Assembly (NCBI GenBank): GCA_023251535.1
Contig: JAHEYP010000002.1
Span: 1-64,000, forward strand
From: Bacteroidota bacterium
GTDB taxonomy: Bacteria; Bacteroidota; Bacteroidia; AKYH767-A; OLB10
DNA: 64,000 nt
Reading direction: 5' to 3'
Of the stretch, positions 8,497-16,708 are shown piece after piece; the stretch's first letter is position 1, and the number at the start of each line of letters is the position of its first letter. The notes under the pieces were generated by a model, which worked only from the letters and a program-made list of their open reading frames with translations, did not search any database and had not been told where the DNA came from. Made by a program: the position numbers and the translations under genes.

Positions 8497-9216
8497 ATGC
8501 ATCCTCGATTGATTATTGCCATAGACGGATACTCTTCGTGTGGCAAAAGCACTGTTGCGAAAGCCCTAGCCAAACGCTTGGGACTTCAGTATATCGACTC
8601 CGGAGCAATGTACAGAGCTGTGACTCTGTATTTTATGCAGAATAACATCCCGATTCCTTCTCCTGAACAACTACATAACCTGGATTTCAATTTTGAACCG
8701 GTACTCGATAAAATCCATATTGAATTTCGTGTAAATCCCGAAACTGGACTCAGCGACGTTCATTTAAATGGAGTAGATGTAGAGCAAGAAATCCGATCAA
8801 TGACTATCAGCGAACAAGTGAGTCACGTAAGTGCCATTAAAGCTGTTCGTGTAAGATTGGTTGAATTGCAGAAGAAAGCAGGGGTGATGGGAGGATTAGT
8901 AATGGACGGAAGAGATATCGGCACCACTGTATTTCCTCATGCCGACCTCAAAATTTTCATGAAAGCCGATCCGATGGTTCGTGCAGAAAGAAGATTTAAA
9001 GAACTTTCACTAAAAGGAGCGGAGGTATCGATGGAAGATGTGATTAATAATGTTGTAGGACGTGATTATGAAGATACGCACAGAGAAGAAAGTCCTTTGC
9101 GTAAAGCTAACGATGCAATTGTTCTCGACAATACTTACCTTACACAAGAAGAGCAAGTAGAATTTGTGATGAAGGAAATCGTTAAGTTAAACGATAGTGT
9201 AAAACAGGATTTTTAA
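8497..9216 (+). CDS. cmk: Cytidylate kinase
   Basis: Phosphorylates CMP and dCMP with ATP, in pyrimidine nucleotide recycling. It is 239 residues, normal for the family. Seen: P-loop GYSSCGKST near the N-terminus, YIDSGAMYRAVT (substrate binding), MDGRDIGTTVFP, and the lid region RAERRFKEL. A GTG at 8491 would add two residues, but it is part of the likely -7 promoter element, so ATG 8497 is preferred. It is followed after 32 bp by ispH. In many bacteria cmk, ispH and rpsA are neighbours, as here. Confidence 0.96.
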   Translation: MHPRLIIAIDGYSSCGKSTVAKALAKRLGLQYIDSGAMYRAVTLYFMQNNIPIPSPEQLHNLDFNFEPVLDKIHIEFRVNPETGLSDVHLNGVDVEQEIRSMTISEQVSHVSAIKAVRVRLVELQKKAGVMGGLVMDGRDIGTTVFPHADLKIFMKADPMVRAERRFKELSLKGAEVSMEDVINNVVGRDYEDTHREESPLRKANDAIVLDNTYLTQEEQVEFVMKEIVKLNDSVKQDF

Positions 9217-9248
9217 ACTTTTCAGTACTTTTAATTGTTACTGCTAAA

Positions 9249-10151
9249 ATGGACAAAGTGAAAATTACAATTGACGGAAATTCAGGATTTTGCTTCGGGG
9301 TAGTATATGCTATTCAGATGGCAGAAGACGAATTAGATCAAAATGGACATCTTTATTGCCTTGGCGATATTGTACATAATAATATGGAGGTTGATCGCTT
9401 AAAGGCGAAAGGACTCGAAATTATTGATCACGCTCAATTGGAATCACTTCACGATTGTAAAGTGCTAATAAGAGCACATGGAGAACCACCATCAACGTAC
9501 AAGACTGCACTAAAGAACAATATCGAATTAATTGATGCCTCTTGTCCCGTAGTACTAAAGTTACAACATCGCGTAAAAACGAGCTTTGAAGATGTAACGG
9601 AAGGAGGGCAGATAGTGATTTACGGTCAGCCTGGACATGCCGAAGTAAACGGATTAGTAGGGCAAACCAACGGCGATGCGATTGTAGTATTTTCAGAAGA
9701 AGACCTCGATAATATCGACTATAACAAGCCAGTACATTTTTTCTCACAAACCACCAAAAGTACGTTAGGGTTTGAGAAAATGGAGCAATTGATTCAAGAG
9801 CGAATTTTAAAGCACAAAGGATCGATTGAAGAAGGAGATTTTGTATCGAACGATACGCTATGCCGACAAGTATCGAACCGCGAACCACAACTAAAACGCT
9901 TCTCAAAAGAGCACGACGTAATTGTATTTGTAAGCGGAAAGAAAAGCTCCAACGGAAAAGCCCTTTACAGCGTTTGTAAAGCACAAAACGAGCAAAGCTA
10001 CTTTGTATCGAGTCCCGATGAAATCGAAGCCGCCTGGTTCGAAAACAAGCACTCGGTAGGCATTGCGGGAGCAACCTCAACACCAATGTGGTTAATGAAG
10101 AAAGTACAAGAAAAAATCGCCGGATTTGTTGGCGAAGCACAATTTGCTTAA
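9249..10151 (+). CDS. ispH: 4-hydroxy-3-methylbut-2-enyl diphosphate reductase
   Basis: Last step of the MEP pathway: reduces HMBPP to IPP and DMAPP with a [4Fe-4S] cluster in the cytosol. The three cluster cysteines are visible in SGFCFGV (Cys15), DASCPVV and NDTLCRQ. Substrate-binding motifs GDIVHN, RAHGEPP and VSGKKSSNGK are also present. At 300 residues it has the usual length. It lies downstream of cmk and upstream of rpsA, a common arrangement. A long reading frame on the opposite strand (9421-10140) is only a shadow. Confidence 0.96.
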   Translation: MDKVKITIDGNSGFCFGVVYAIQMAEDELDQNGHLYCLGDIVHNNMEVDRLKAKGLEIIDHAQLESLHDCKVLIRAHGEPPSTYKTALKNNIELIDASCPVVLKLQHRVKTSFEDVTEGGQIVIYGQPGHAEVNGLVGQTNGDAIVVFSEEDLDNIDYNKPVHFFSQTTKSTLGFEKMEQLIQERILKHKGSIEEGDFVSNDTLCRQVSNREPQLKRFSKEHDVIVFVSGKKSSNGKALYSVCKAQNEQSYFVSSPDEIEAAWFENKHSVGIAGATSTPMWLMKKVQEKIAGFVGEAQFA

Positions 10152-10262
10152 CTGATTTTCATCCTGTTATCCACAGGAAACCCCTTTTGTAATATTTAAT
10201 TCACTGATAATCAGAAATTTTGGTATTTAGGCAGGGTGGTCATAAATGATTACCATAAATGC

Positions 10263-10293
10263 TTTGATATTCATTATTAGTTTATTACATTTG
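10263..10293 (+). promoter_or_regulatory. rpsA promoter (TTTG / TACATTTG)
   Basis: TTTG at 10263-10266 and TACATTTG at 10286-10293 are separated by 19 nt, the textbook Bacteroidota -33/-7 arrangement. Transcription would start near 10300, giving a leader of ~37 nt. Confidence 0.8.
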
Positions 10294-10302
10294 CGCTCCT
10301 TT

Positions 10303-10321
10303 TTTACGGAAGGTCCGTAAA
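10303..10321 (+). promoter_or_regulatory. Hairpin in the rpsA leader
   Basis: TTTACGGA (10303-10310) and TCCGTAAA (10314-10321) form a perfect 8-bp stem with a 3-nt loop, right at the predicted 5' end of the rpsA mRNA and 15 nt before the ATG. It could protect the 5' end or take part in autoregulation by S1. Confidence 0.55.
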
Positions 10322-10336
10322 GAGTTAACAATTTAG

Positions 10337-12178
10337 ATGGCAACTACTACCAATATCATGGAGAAAAACTCCGCAGTGAAGTTTGCAACGCCTGACCCGA
10401 ACGATTTCGATTGGGACAACACAGGCAAAGCTTTTGAAACCTACAAAGCAGAGGATCGCGAGAAACTCGAGTCATTGTATGACCAAAAGTTGAATCAAGT
10501 GCTGGAACGTGAAATCGTAATAGGTTCTATTATCGGTTTAACCAGCAAGGAAGCCGTAGTCAATATTGGCTACAAGTCAGACGGCTTAATTCCATTAACT
10601 GAATTCCGTCACATGCCTGATTTAAAGGCTGGTGATCAGATTGAAGTTTATGTGGAGACAGCAGAAGACAAAAACGGTCAGCTAATTCTTTCTCACAAGA
10701 AAGCTCGCGCTATGAAATCATGGGAGCGTGTTAATGAGTCTTTAGAAAAAGATGAAGTAATTACTGGATACGTGAAATGCCGCACAAAAGGTGGTTTGAT
10801 CGTTGACGTATTCGGCATCGAAGCGTTCCTTCCCGGCTCGCAAATCGATGTTAAACCTATTCGTGACTATGATGTTTACGTAGGTAAAACCATGGAATTC
10901 AAGATTGTGAAAATCAATCAGGAGTTCAAAAACGTGGTTGTTTCTCACAAAGTTCTTATCGAGAATGAATTGGAGAAACAAAAGCTTGAAATCATGAGTA
11001 AGTTGGAGAAAGGTCAAGTACTCGAAGGAACTGTGAAAAACATCACTTCTTATGGTGTGTTCATGGATCTTGGCGGTGTTGACGGATTACTTCACATCAC
11101 TGATATCAGCTGGGGCCGTATAAGCCATCCGGAAGAAGTGCTTAAATTAGATGAGAAAGTAAATGTGGTAATTCTCGACTTTGATGACGAGAAAAAACGC
11201 ATCGCTTTAGGATTGAAACAACTTACTGCTCAACCTTGGGAATCACTTGATCAAAACCTTAAACAAGGTGATCGCGTGAAAGGTAAAGTAGTGGTGTTAA
11301 CCGATTACGGTGCATTTGTTGAAATCATCCCTGGAGTTGAAGGTTTGATCCACGTTTCTGAAATGTCATGGTCGCAACACTTACGTAGCCCTCAAGATTT
11401 CTTGAAAGTGGGTGACGAAGTGGAGACAGTGATCCTTTCTATCGATCGCGACGAACACAAAATGTCGTTAGGTCTGAAACAACTTTCTGATGATCCTTGG
11501 GGAGCTATCTTAGCGAAATACCCTGTTGGTTCTCAACACAAAGCTAAAGTGCGTAACTTCACTAACTTCGGAGTATTCGTTGAGTTAGAAGAAGGAGTTG
11601 ACGGACTTATCCATATCAGCGATTTAAGCTGGAACAAGAAAATCAAACATCCTGCTGAATTCACTAAAATTGGTGAAGAGTTAGCAGTAGTTGTTCTTGA
11701 AGTTGACGTTGAAAACCGTCGCTTAAGCTTAGGTCACAAACAACTTGAAGAAAACCCTTGGGATGCTTATGAAACAGTATTTACTGTTGGTAGCGCACAC
11801 GAAGGTGTTATCGGAAAAGTAACTGATAAAGGTGCTTCTGTAATGTTTGCAGCTTACGGTGTTGAAGCTTTCGCTCCTTACCGTCAGTTATCTAAAGAAG
11901 ATGGAACTGTTGCTAAAGAAAACGAAACACTTGAGTTCCGAGTGATCGAATTCAGCAAAGAAAACCGTCGTATCGTAGTTTCTCACTCTCGTGTATTTGA
12001 TGAAAAAGCACATGAAGTGAAGAAAGCTGAAGCTTCTGAAAAAGATGCAGCTCAGCAAACTACTGCGAAAGCGGTGAAGAAAATCAAGGACACTCAAGAA
12101 AAATCTACTTTAGGTGATATTTCTGCCCTTGCTGCTCTTAAGTCTTCAATGGAAGAAAACGAAAAGAAAGATAAATAA
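10337..12178 (+). CDS. rpsA: 30S ribosomal protein S1
   Basis: Large RNA-binding ribosomal protein that recruits and unfolds mRNA at the 30S subunit. It is 613 residues with six S1 (OB-fold) repeats; clear cores read GSIIGLTSKEAVV, VITGYVKCRTKGGLIVD, LEGTVKNITSYGVFMDLGG, VKGKVVVLTDYGAFVEI, HKAKVRNFTNFGVFVEL and HEGVIGKVTDKGASVMF, with LHITDISW, IHVSEMSW and IHISDLSW loops. The C-terminal ~45 residues are Lys/Glu/Ala-rich and likely disordered. It has its own promoter and leader hairpin upstream and a strong terminator downstream, so it is probably monocistronic. Confidence 0.97.
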   Translation: MATTTNIMEKNSAVKFATPDPNDFDWDNTGKAFETYKAEDREKLESLYDQKLNQVLEREIVIGSIIGLTSKEAVVNIGYKSDGLIPLTEFRHMPDLKAGDQIEVYVETAEDKNGQLILSHKKARAMKSWERVNESLEKDEVITGYVKCRTKGGLIVDVFGIEAFLPGSQIDVKPIRDYDVYVGKTMEFKIVKINQEFKNVVVSHKVLIENELEKQKLEIMSKLEKGQVLEGTVKNITSYGVFMDLGGVDGLLHITDISWGRISHPEEVLKLDEKVNVVILDFDDEKKRIALGLKQLTAQPWESLDQNLKQGDRVKGKVVVLTDYGAFVEIIPGVEGLIHVSEMSWSQHLRSPQDFLKVGDEVETVILSIDRDEHKMSLGLKQLSDDPWGAILAKYPVGSQHKAKVRNFTNFGVFVELEEGVDGLIHISDLSWNKKIKHPAEFTKIGEELAVVVLEVDVENRRLSLGHKQLEENPWDAYETVFTVGSAHEGVIGKVTDKGASVMFAAYGVEAFAPYRQLSKEDGTVAKENETLEFRVIEFSKENRRIVVSHSRVFDEKAHEVKKAEASEKDAAQQTTAKAVKKIKDTQEKSTLGDISALAALKSSMEENEKKDK

Positions 12179-12200
12179 TATCTTCTCGAATATTTAAAAA

Positions 12201-12233
12201 TGCCCTGACAGATATCGTCAGGGCATTTTTTTT
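12201..12233 (+). terminator. rpsA terminator
   Basis: TGCCCTGAC (12201-12209) pairs with GTCAGGGCA (12217-12225) around a 7-nt loop, followed by eight T. It lies 22 bp after the rpsA stop. Confidence 0.92.
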
Positions 12234-12248
12234 GCATTAAATTTCTAT

Positions 12249-12256
12249 TACTTTTG
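12249..12256 (+). promoter_or_regulatory. -7 element TACTTTTG of pyrR
   Basis: TACTTTTG ends 7 nt before the pyrR ATG at 12264, so the transcript would start at or next to the initiation codon. A TTTG at 12231-12234 lies only 14 nt upstream, in the T tract of the rpsA terminator, closer than the usual spacing. Confidence 0.6.
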
Positions 12257-12263
12257 TATCCCG

Positions 12264-12821
12264 ATGTCGACGGCTTTAACTAAACGGATTTTTGATAAGG
12301 AATTACTTTCCATCACGATTGATCGTTTGTGTTATCAACTGATCGAAAATCACGATAATTTTCATGATGCCGTTATCGTAGGCCTTCAGCCCCGCGGTGT
12401 TTACCTTTCTCGTCGTATCTACCAACGTATTAAAGAGATTAATCCCAAAGCCGAATTGAAGCATGGAGAGCTCGATATTAGCTTCTTCCGTGACGATTTT
12501 CGCCGCCGTGAGATGATCGTCCCAAGCTCTACTAATATGGAGTTTATTGTGGAGGATAAAGACGTGATCTTGGTAGATGATGTTCTCTTTACTGGTCGTA
12601 CTATCAGAGCAGGAATGGATGCACTGATGGCTTTCGGTCGACCGAAAAAGGTAGAATTACTCGTGCTCATCAACCGTAAGTTTAGCCGACAATTACCTAT
12701 TGCTCCCGATTATACAGGGCAGTCCATCGATACAGTTACATCCGAAAAGGTAAAAGTTCAATTGCAGTCGACAGATGGTGACGACGGCGTGTGGATAATT
12801 TCATCAGATTCAAAATTATGA
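12264..12821 (+). CDS. pyrR: PyrR-type uracil phosphoribosyltransferase/regulator
   Basis: A 185-residue type I phosphoribosyltransferase of the PyrR family, which in Gram-positives binds UMP and pyr mRNA and also converts uracil and PRPP to UMP. The PRPP loop is seen as DVILVDDVLFTGRTIRAGMDA (residues ~93-113), with GLQPRGVYLSRR near residue 42. It overlaps pyrB by 4 nt (ATGA), so pyrR and pyrB are translationally coupled, supporting a pyrimidine role. Because the likely promoter lies directly at the start codon, there is no 5' leader in which PyrR could attenuate pyrR itself. Confidence 0.9.
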   Translation: MSTALTKRIFDKELLSITIDRLCYQLIENHDNFHDAVIVGLQPRGVYLSRRIYQRIKEINPKAELKHGELDISFFRDDFRRREMIVPSSTNMEFIVEDKDVILVDDVLFTGRTIRAGMDALMAFGRPKKVELLVLINRKFSRQLPIAPDYTGQSIDTVTSEKVKVQLQSTDGDDGVWIISSDSKL

Positions 12822-13744
12822 GCCAACAACTGAGTGTACAACATCTTCTAGGAATTAAAGACCTTACTAAAGAGGATATTGAACTCATTTTTAATACGGC
12901 CGATAATTTTAAAGATGTTATTAATCGCCCTATCAAGAAAGTCCCTTCGCTTCGCGATATCACCGTAGCAAATATCTTTTTCGAAAATTCAACGCGTACC
13001 CGTTTAAGCTTCGAACTTGCCGAAAAACGCCTCTCTGCCGATGTTGTTAATTTCTCTGCCTCAGGATCTTCAGTGTCGAAGGGCGAGACGTTAATCGATA
13101 CCGTGAATAATATCCTCGCCATGAAGGTGGACATGGTAGTGATGCGTCACCCGAAACCTGGTGCTGCCGTTTTCCTCGCTAAACATATTCAAGCTAACGT
13201 GGTGAATGCCGGCGATGGAACACACGAACATCCCACTCAAGCCTTACTTGATGCATTCTCAATTCGCGAGAAACTGGGTAGTGTAGAAGGGAAGAAAGTG
13301 GTTATTGTAGGAGATATTCTTCACTCTCGCGTAGCTTTATCTAATATCTTCTGCCTTAAAAAGCTGGGTGCCGAAGTGATGGTTTGCGGTCCAGCTACGT
13401 TGATTCCTCGCTACATTAGCGAGCTAGATGTAAAAGTTGAACATAATCTGCTTAAAGCGCTCGAATGGTGCGATGTTGCCAATATGCTTCGCATTCAGCT
13501 CGAACGTCAAGATATCAAGTACTTCCCGTCGCTAAGAGAATATAGTATGATGTACGGTCTCAATAAGGAAATCCTCGATAACCTGCCTAAGGAAATTGTA
13601 GTGATGCACCCTGGACCCATCAATCGCGGAGTTGAAATTACGAGTGATGTAGCCGATAGTAAACAGAGTATTATCCTCGATCAAGTAGAGAATGGAGTGG
13701 CAGTTAGGATGGCTGTTCTGTATCTTTTGGCACAAACTCGCTGA
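12818..13744 (+). CDS. pyrB: Aspartate carbamoyltransferase catalytic subunit
   Basis: Forms N-carbamoyl-aspartate from carbamoyl phosphate and aspartate, the first committed step of pyrimidine synthesis. Seen: carbamoyl-phosphate motif FFENSTRTRLSFE, SVSKGETLIDTVNN, EHPTQALLDA and HPGPINRGVEI. At 308 residues it is normal for class B or C catalytic chains. The start is ATG 12818, which overlaps the pyrR stop as ATGA; a GTG at 12791 would add nine non-conserved residues. No pyrI is visible nearby. Confidence 0.96.
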   Translation: MSQQLSVQHLLGIKDLTKEDIELIFNTADNFKDVINRPIKKVPSLRDITVANIFFENSTRTRLSFELAEKRLSADVVNFSASGSSVSKGETLIDTVNNILAMKVDMVVMRHPKPGAAVFLAKHIQANVVNAGDGTHEHPTQALLDAFSIREKLGSVEGKKVVIVGDILHSRVALSNIFCLKKLGAEVMVCGPATLIPRYISELDVKVEHNLLKALEWCDVANMLRIQLERQDIKYFPSLREYSMMYGLNKEILDNLPKEIVVMHPGPINRGVEITSDVADSKQSIILDQVENGVAVRMAVLYLLAQTR

Positions 13745-13805
13745 TTTTAACAATTCATCGTTAACAAAGTAGGGGATCACCCCCGACAGTAGAATCATTT
13801 TTACT

Positions 13806-13813
13806 TATATTTG
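13806..13813 (+). promoter_or_regulatory. -7 element TATATTTG of the STAS gene
   Basis: TATATTTG fits TAnnTTTG, with its last G 19 nt before the ATG at 13833. No -33 TTTG is evident. Confidence 0.5.
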
Positions 13814-13832
13814 TTTAAAACTAACAGGTATT

Positions 13833-14204
13833 ATGCACTTTACCTTAGACAAGAACGAAAAATATGTGGTCGTGAAACTTCACGAACAAAAATTAAATAC
13901 GCTCATTGCCGCGGAGTTAAAATCAGAATTGTTGCTGCTGAACACGCAGGGATTCAACAATATTATTCTGGATTTATCAGAGTCATTATACTGTGATTCT
14001 TCGGGATTAAGCGCCATCTTGGTTGGAAATCGTTTGTGCCGTAATTCGAACGGAGCATTCGTGATAACTGGCCTTAGCGATACCGTTAAGAAGCTGGTTC
14101 AAATTTCACAACTCGACCAAGTGCTTAACATCAAAGCGAACATTCAAGAGGCGGTAGAATTTGTTATTGCCGACGAACTAGAAAGAAATATCAACAATAA
14201 TTAA
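13833..14204 (+). CDS. STAS-domain protein (anti-sigma factor antagonist-like)
   Basis: A 123-residue single-domain STAS protein related to SpoIIAA/RsbV anti-anti-sigma factors. Seen: N-terminal strand KYVVVKLHEQKLNTLIA, the strand FNNIILDLSES, then LYCDSSGLSAILVGNRL, where the DSSGLS loop carries the phosphorylatable serine position. Partners would be a serine kinase/anti-sigma factor and a sigma factor, but none is encoded in the window. It lies 88 bp after pyrB with its own likely promoter and a terminator behind it, so it is probably a single-gene unit. Confidence 0.85.
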   Translation: MHFTLDKNEKYVVVKLHEQKLNTLIAAELKSELLLLNTQGFNNIILDLSESLYCDSSGLSAILVGNRLCRNSNGAFVITGLSDTVKKLVQISQLDQVLNIKANIQEAVEFVIADELERNINNN

Positions 14205-14220
14205 TCCGTAAGGATGAACA

Positions 14221-14260
14221 AGAAAGGGAAATTACAATGTAGTTTCCCTTTCTTTATTTT
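14221..14260 (+). terminator. Terminator after the STAS gene
   Basis: AGAAAGGGAAA (14221-14231) pairs with TTTCCCTTTCT (14243-14253), followed by TTATTTT. Confidence 0.8.
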
Positions 14261-14281
14261 CGGCATTCGAAAATCAATTCT

Positions 14282-14289
14282 TATCTTCG
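14282..14289 (+). promoter_or_regulatory. -7-like element TATCTTCG
   Basis: TATCTTCG differs from TAnnTTTG by one base; the same octamer occurs upstream of the YbaB gene. Its last G is 21 nt before the ATG at 14311. Confidence 0.45.
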
Positions 14290-14310
14290 TATTCAGAAAA
14301 CACCTATCCC

Positions 14311-15066
14311 ATGAACAAACTTCTACTTCTTATATGCACCGTTTTTGCTTTAAGCGCTACCAATAGTTATTCTCAGTGTACGCCGAATACCGCTATTACT
14401 ACTCCGGGAATTTTCCCTGATAGTGCTACGGGTTTATCGCCTGCAGTGACTGGCCAATTGTACACGCAAATAATGCAATTGAGAGTGCCAGTAGATACGG
14501 TAACTATGATCGGACCGCTTCCAGTTACAGTTCCAATTATCTCAATTGAACTATTGTCGTTCGCGGGATTACCTGCGGGATTAACGTATTCATGTAATCC
14601 TACAAATTGTGTTTATCCGGGCGGTACAAACGGTTGCGTTGCCATTACAGGAACACCAAGTGTAGCGGGACATTATCCTATCACAGCCATTACTAAAACA
14701 ATTGCTAATATTTTCGGTTCGAACGTATCTCAATTCGATACAATCGACTATTACTATATTGATGTAACTACAACATCAGGATTAATGAGTGAAGATGGTT
14801 TGCCAACATTTACAATGAGTCAGAATATGCCGAATCCTTCAGAAGATTTCACCAATATCGTTTATACATTACCATCGAAATCGGATGTAGAATTTTTCAT
14901 GTTTAACATGATCGGAAAAGAAGTTTATCATAAAGTATTAGACGGTGATCAAGGCGAAAATGCACTTAAAATCGATGTGCGTGATTTTACTCCCGGCATA
15001 TACATGTACACTATGACAGTAGGAGGGGAATCGATCTCCAAACGCATGGTGATTTCGAAAAAATAA
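14311..15066 (+). CDS. Small T9SS type A sorting domain protein
   Basis: A secreted 251-residue protein with a signal peptide (residues 1-21, ending SYSQ), a central Ig/cadherin-like region (LPAGLTYSCNP, GCVAITGTPSVAGHYPITA, reminiscent of putative-Ig repeats), and a C-terminal T9SS type A sorting domain from about residue 165 (FTMSQNMPNPSEDFTNIVY ... GIYMYTMTVGGESISKRMVI). The TAA stop is directly followed by the ATG of the ribonuclease Z gene with no gap, so the two are translationally linked although functionally unrelated. Confidence 0.85.
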   Translation: MNKLLLLICTVFALSATNSYSQCTPNTAITTPGIFPDSATGLSPAVTGQLYTQIMQLRVPVDTVTMIGPLPVTVPIISIELLSFAGLPAGLTYSCNPTNCVYPGGTNGCVAITGTPSVAGHYPITAITKTIANIFGSNVSQFDTIDYYYIDVTTTSGLMSEDGLPTFTMSQNMPNPSEDFTNIVYTLPSKSDVEFFMFNMIGKEVYHKVLDGDQGENALKIDVRDFTPGIYMYTMTVGGESISKRMVISKK

Positions 15067-15981
15067 ATGGGATTTGAACTGACTATCTTGGGAAGTAGTT
15101 CTGCTACGCCCATCTATAATCGACACCCTACTTCTCAATTACTTTCTATTCGTGATCACATCTTTTTGATTGATTGCGGAGAAGGTACTTTGATGCAGTT
15201 ACTCAACTATCGAATAAAATACCACCGAATTTCTCGGATCTTTATTAGTCACTTGCATGGCGATCACTATCTCGGATTATTGGGATTGATTTCCACATTC
15301 CATCTCCAAGGTCGTACCAGCGATTTGCATATCTACGGACAGCAAGAATTGATGGATATAATCGAGTTACAATTACGCATATCCAATACACATCTTCGTT
15401 ACAATCTCATTTTTCATGCGGTGCGACATTACACGCCTGAAATTATATTTGAAGACGAAGAAGTGATTGTTCGATCAATCGTATTGAATCACCGAGTGCC
15501 ATGCACCGGATTTATCTTTTTAGAAAAACCTCGTCCGAGGAAACTAAAGATCGAGAAACTGCAAGAATACAATGTCCCTTTTACCTTTTTCAACCGCATC
15601 CGCAAAGGTGATAACTTCCAAACGCAAGACGGAGAAACAATATCGAACGATATCCTTACCGAACCACCGGCTAAGCCACGTTCATATGCTTATTGCTCCG
15701 ATACCGTTTATGAACCGAGAATAGCTGATGAAGTAAAAGAAGTAGATTTACTTTACCACGAAGCCACTTTTTTGCACGACCAAGCTGAACGAGCAGCATT
15801 CACCTATCATTCCACGTGTTTACAAGCCGCTGAGGTCGCTTTGAATGCCAATGTGGGTAAGTTGCTCATCGGACATTTTTCCGCGCGTTATAGAGACCTA
15901 CAGCCGCTTTTGGCAGAAGCTCGATCGTTATTCCCGAATACGGAATTAGCCCTTGAAGGACGTAAGTTTAAAATCGATTAA
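15067..15981 (+). CDS. rnz: Ribonuclease Z
   Basis: tRNA 3'-processing endonuclease of the metallo-beta-lactamase fold. It is 304 residues, the short RNase Z form. Zinc ligands are visible in SHLHGDHYLG (His62, His64, Asp66, His67), with further ligands expected in the AYCSDT and FSARY regions; GSSSATP near the start is family-typical. The ATG follows the stop of the upstream T9SS gene directly. It converges with the Nudix gene with a 1-nt gap and no terminator between them. Confidence 0.95.
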   Translation: MGFELTILGSSSATPIYNRHPTSQLLSIRDHIFLIDCGEGTLMQLLNYRIKYHRISRIFISHLHGDHYLGLLGLISTFHLQGRTSDLHIYGQQELMDIIELQLRISNTHLRYNLIFHAVRHYTPEIIFEDEEVIVRSIVLNHRVPCTGFIFLEKPRPRKLKIEKLQEYNVPFTFFNRIRKGDNFQTQDGETISNDILTEPPAKPRSYAYCSDTVYEPRIADEVKEVDLLYHEATFLHDQAERAAFTYHSTCLQAAEVALNANVGKLLIGHFSARYRDLQPLLAEARSLFPNTELALEGRKFKID

Positions 15982-15982
15982 G

Positions 15983-16543
15983 CTATAGCTTACCTTCTAA
16001 AATTAGCAACTTAGCTTTGAAGATAGTTGCCAAGGATAATCCGTCCTTAATCTCACCACGCATCGCCATTTGAAATAACTCCTCAAAAGGAAGTTTACGC
16101 ACTTGTAATTGCTCCGTTTCTTCGGGTTCACTAGAAGAGAGTGTTAATCCTTTCGCCACATAACTATAACCGATTTCATCGGAAACGGAATTCGACAATT
16201 GCGATTCCATAATCATCTCCCATGAAGTAGCTTCTAGCCCCGTTTCCTCTTTGAGTTCGCGTTTGGCTCCCTCCAAAATATCCTCGTTCAACGGACAACC
16301 ACCTTCAACTACTTCCCATTCGTACGAATTCAAAGTGTAGCGATATTGGCCCACGATCCACGTATTGTACTCATCGTCGAGCGGCAGAATGGCCATCGCA
16401 CGATTTTTAAAATGTACCACACCATAAATTCCGGGATTCCCTGCAGGATTTAATACTTGCGACTCAGAAAGACTGATCCATTGATTATCATATTTTTTCT
16501 CAGTAGAAAGTGTTTTCCAAGGGTTATGTTGAGTGGATTCCAT
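15983..16543 (-). CDS. Nudix hydrolase (ADP-ribose pyrophosphatase-like)
   Basis: A 186-residue Nudix enzyme. The Nudix box matches GX5EX7REUXEEXGU exactly, from GGCPLNE through RELKEETGL around residues 81-103. The preceding YRYTLNSYEWEVVEGG has the E(W/F)E(V/I)P(A/G)G layout of ADP-sugar pyrophosphatases, so ADP-ribose or a similar nucleotide sugar is the likely substrate. It is cytosolic, with no signal peptide. Convergent with rnz; the upstream region (16544-16700) lies between divergently transcribed genes. Confidence 0.9.
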   Translation of the reverse strand: MESTQHNPWKTLSTEKKYDNQWISLSESQVLNPAGNPGIYGVVHFKNRAMAILPLDDEYNTWIVGQYRYTLNSYEWEVVEGGCPLNEDILEGAKRELKEETGLEATSWEMIMESQLSNSVSDEIGYSYVAKGLTLSSSEPEETEQLQVRKLPFEELFQMAMRGEIKDGLSLATIFKAKLLILEGKL

Positions 16544-16708
16544 CTTCCAAAAATAAGAATGCCTGTGGTTAGAATATTTTGGGAAACAAAAAGTTTTAAA
16601 CGGATATTATTGAAAATTGAATTTTTGGTTGATCTGTTTTTACGAATATTACATCCCATTAAAGAGTGCAGATAAAAACCAATTATATTAGCCAAACAAT
16701 TTTAAACG

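Noticed and set aside
9421-10140. Long open frame (239 codons) on the minus strand opposite ispH
   Set aside because: Arg/Leu-rich translation with no domain, fully inside a well-supported ispH gene; a codon-bias shadow.
12791-12817. GTG start of pyrB
   Set aside because: ATG 12818 overlaps the pyrR stop in the usual ATGA manner and gives the normal family length.
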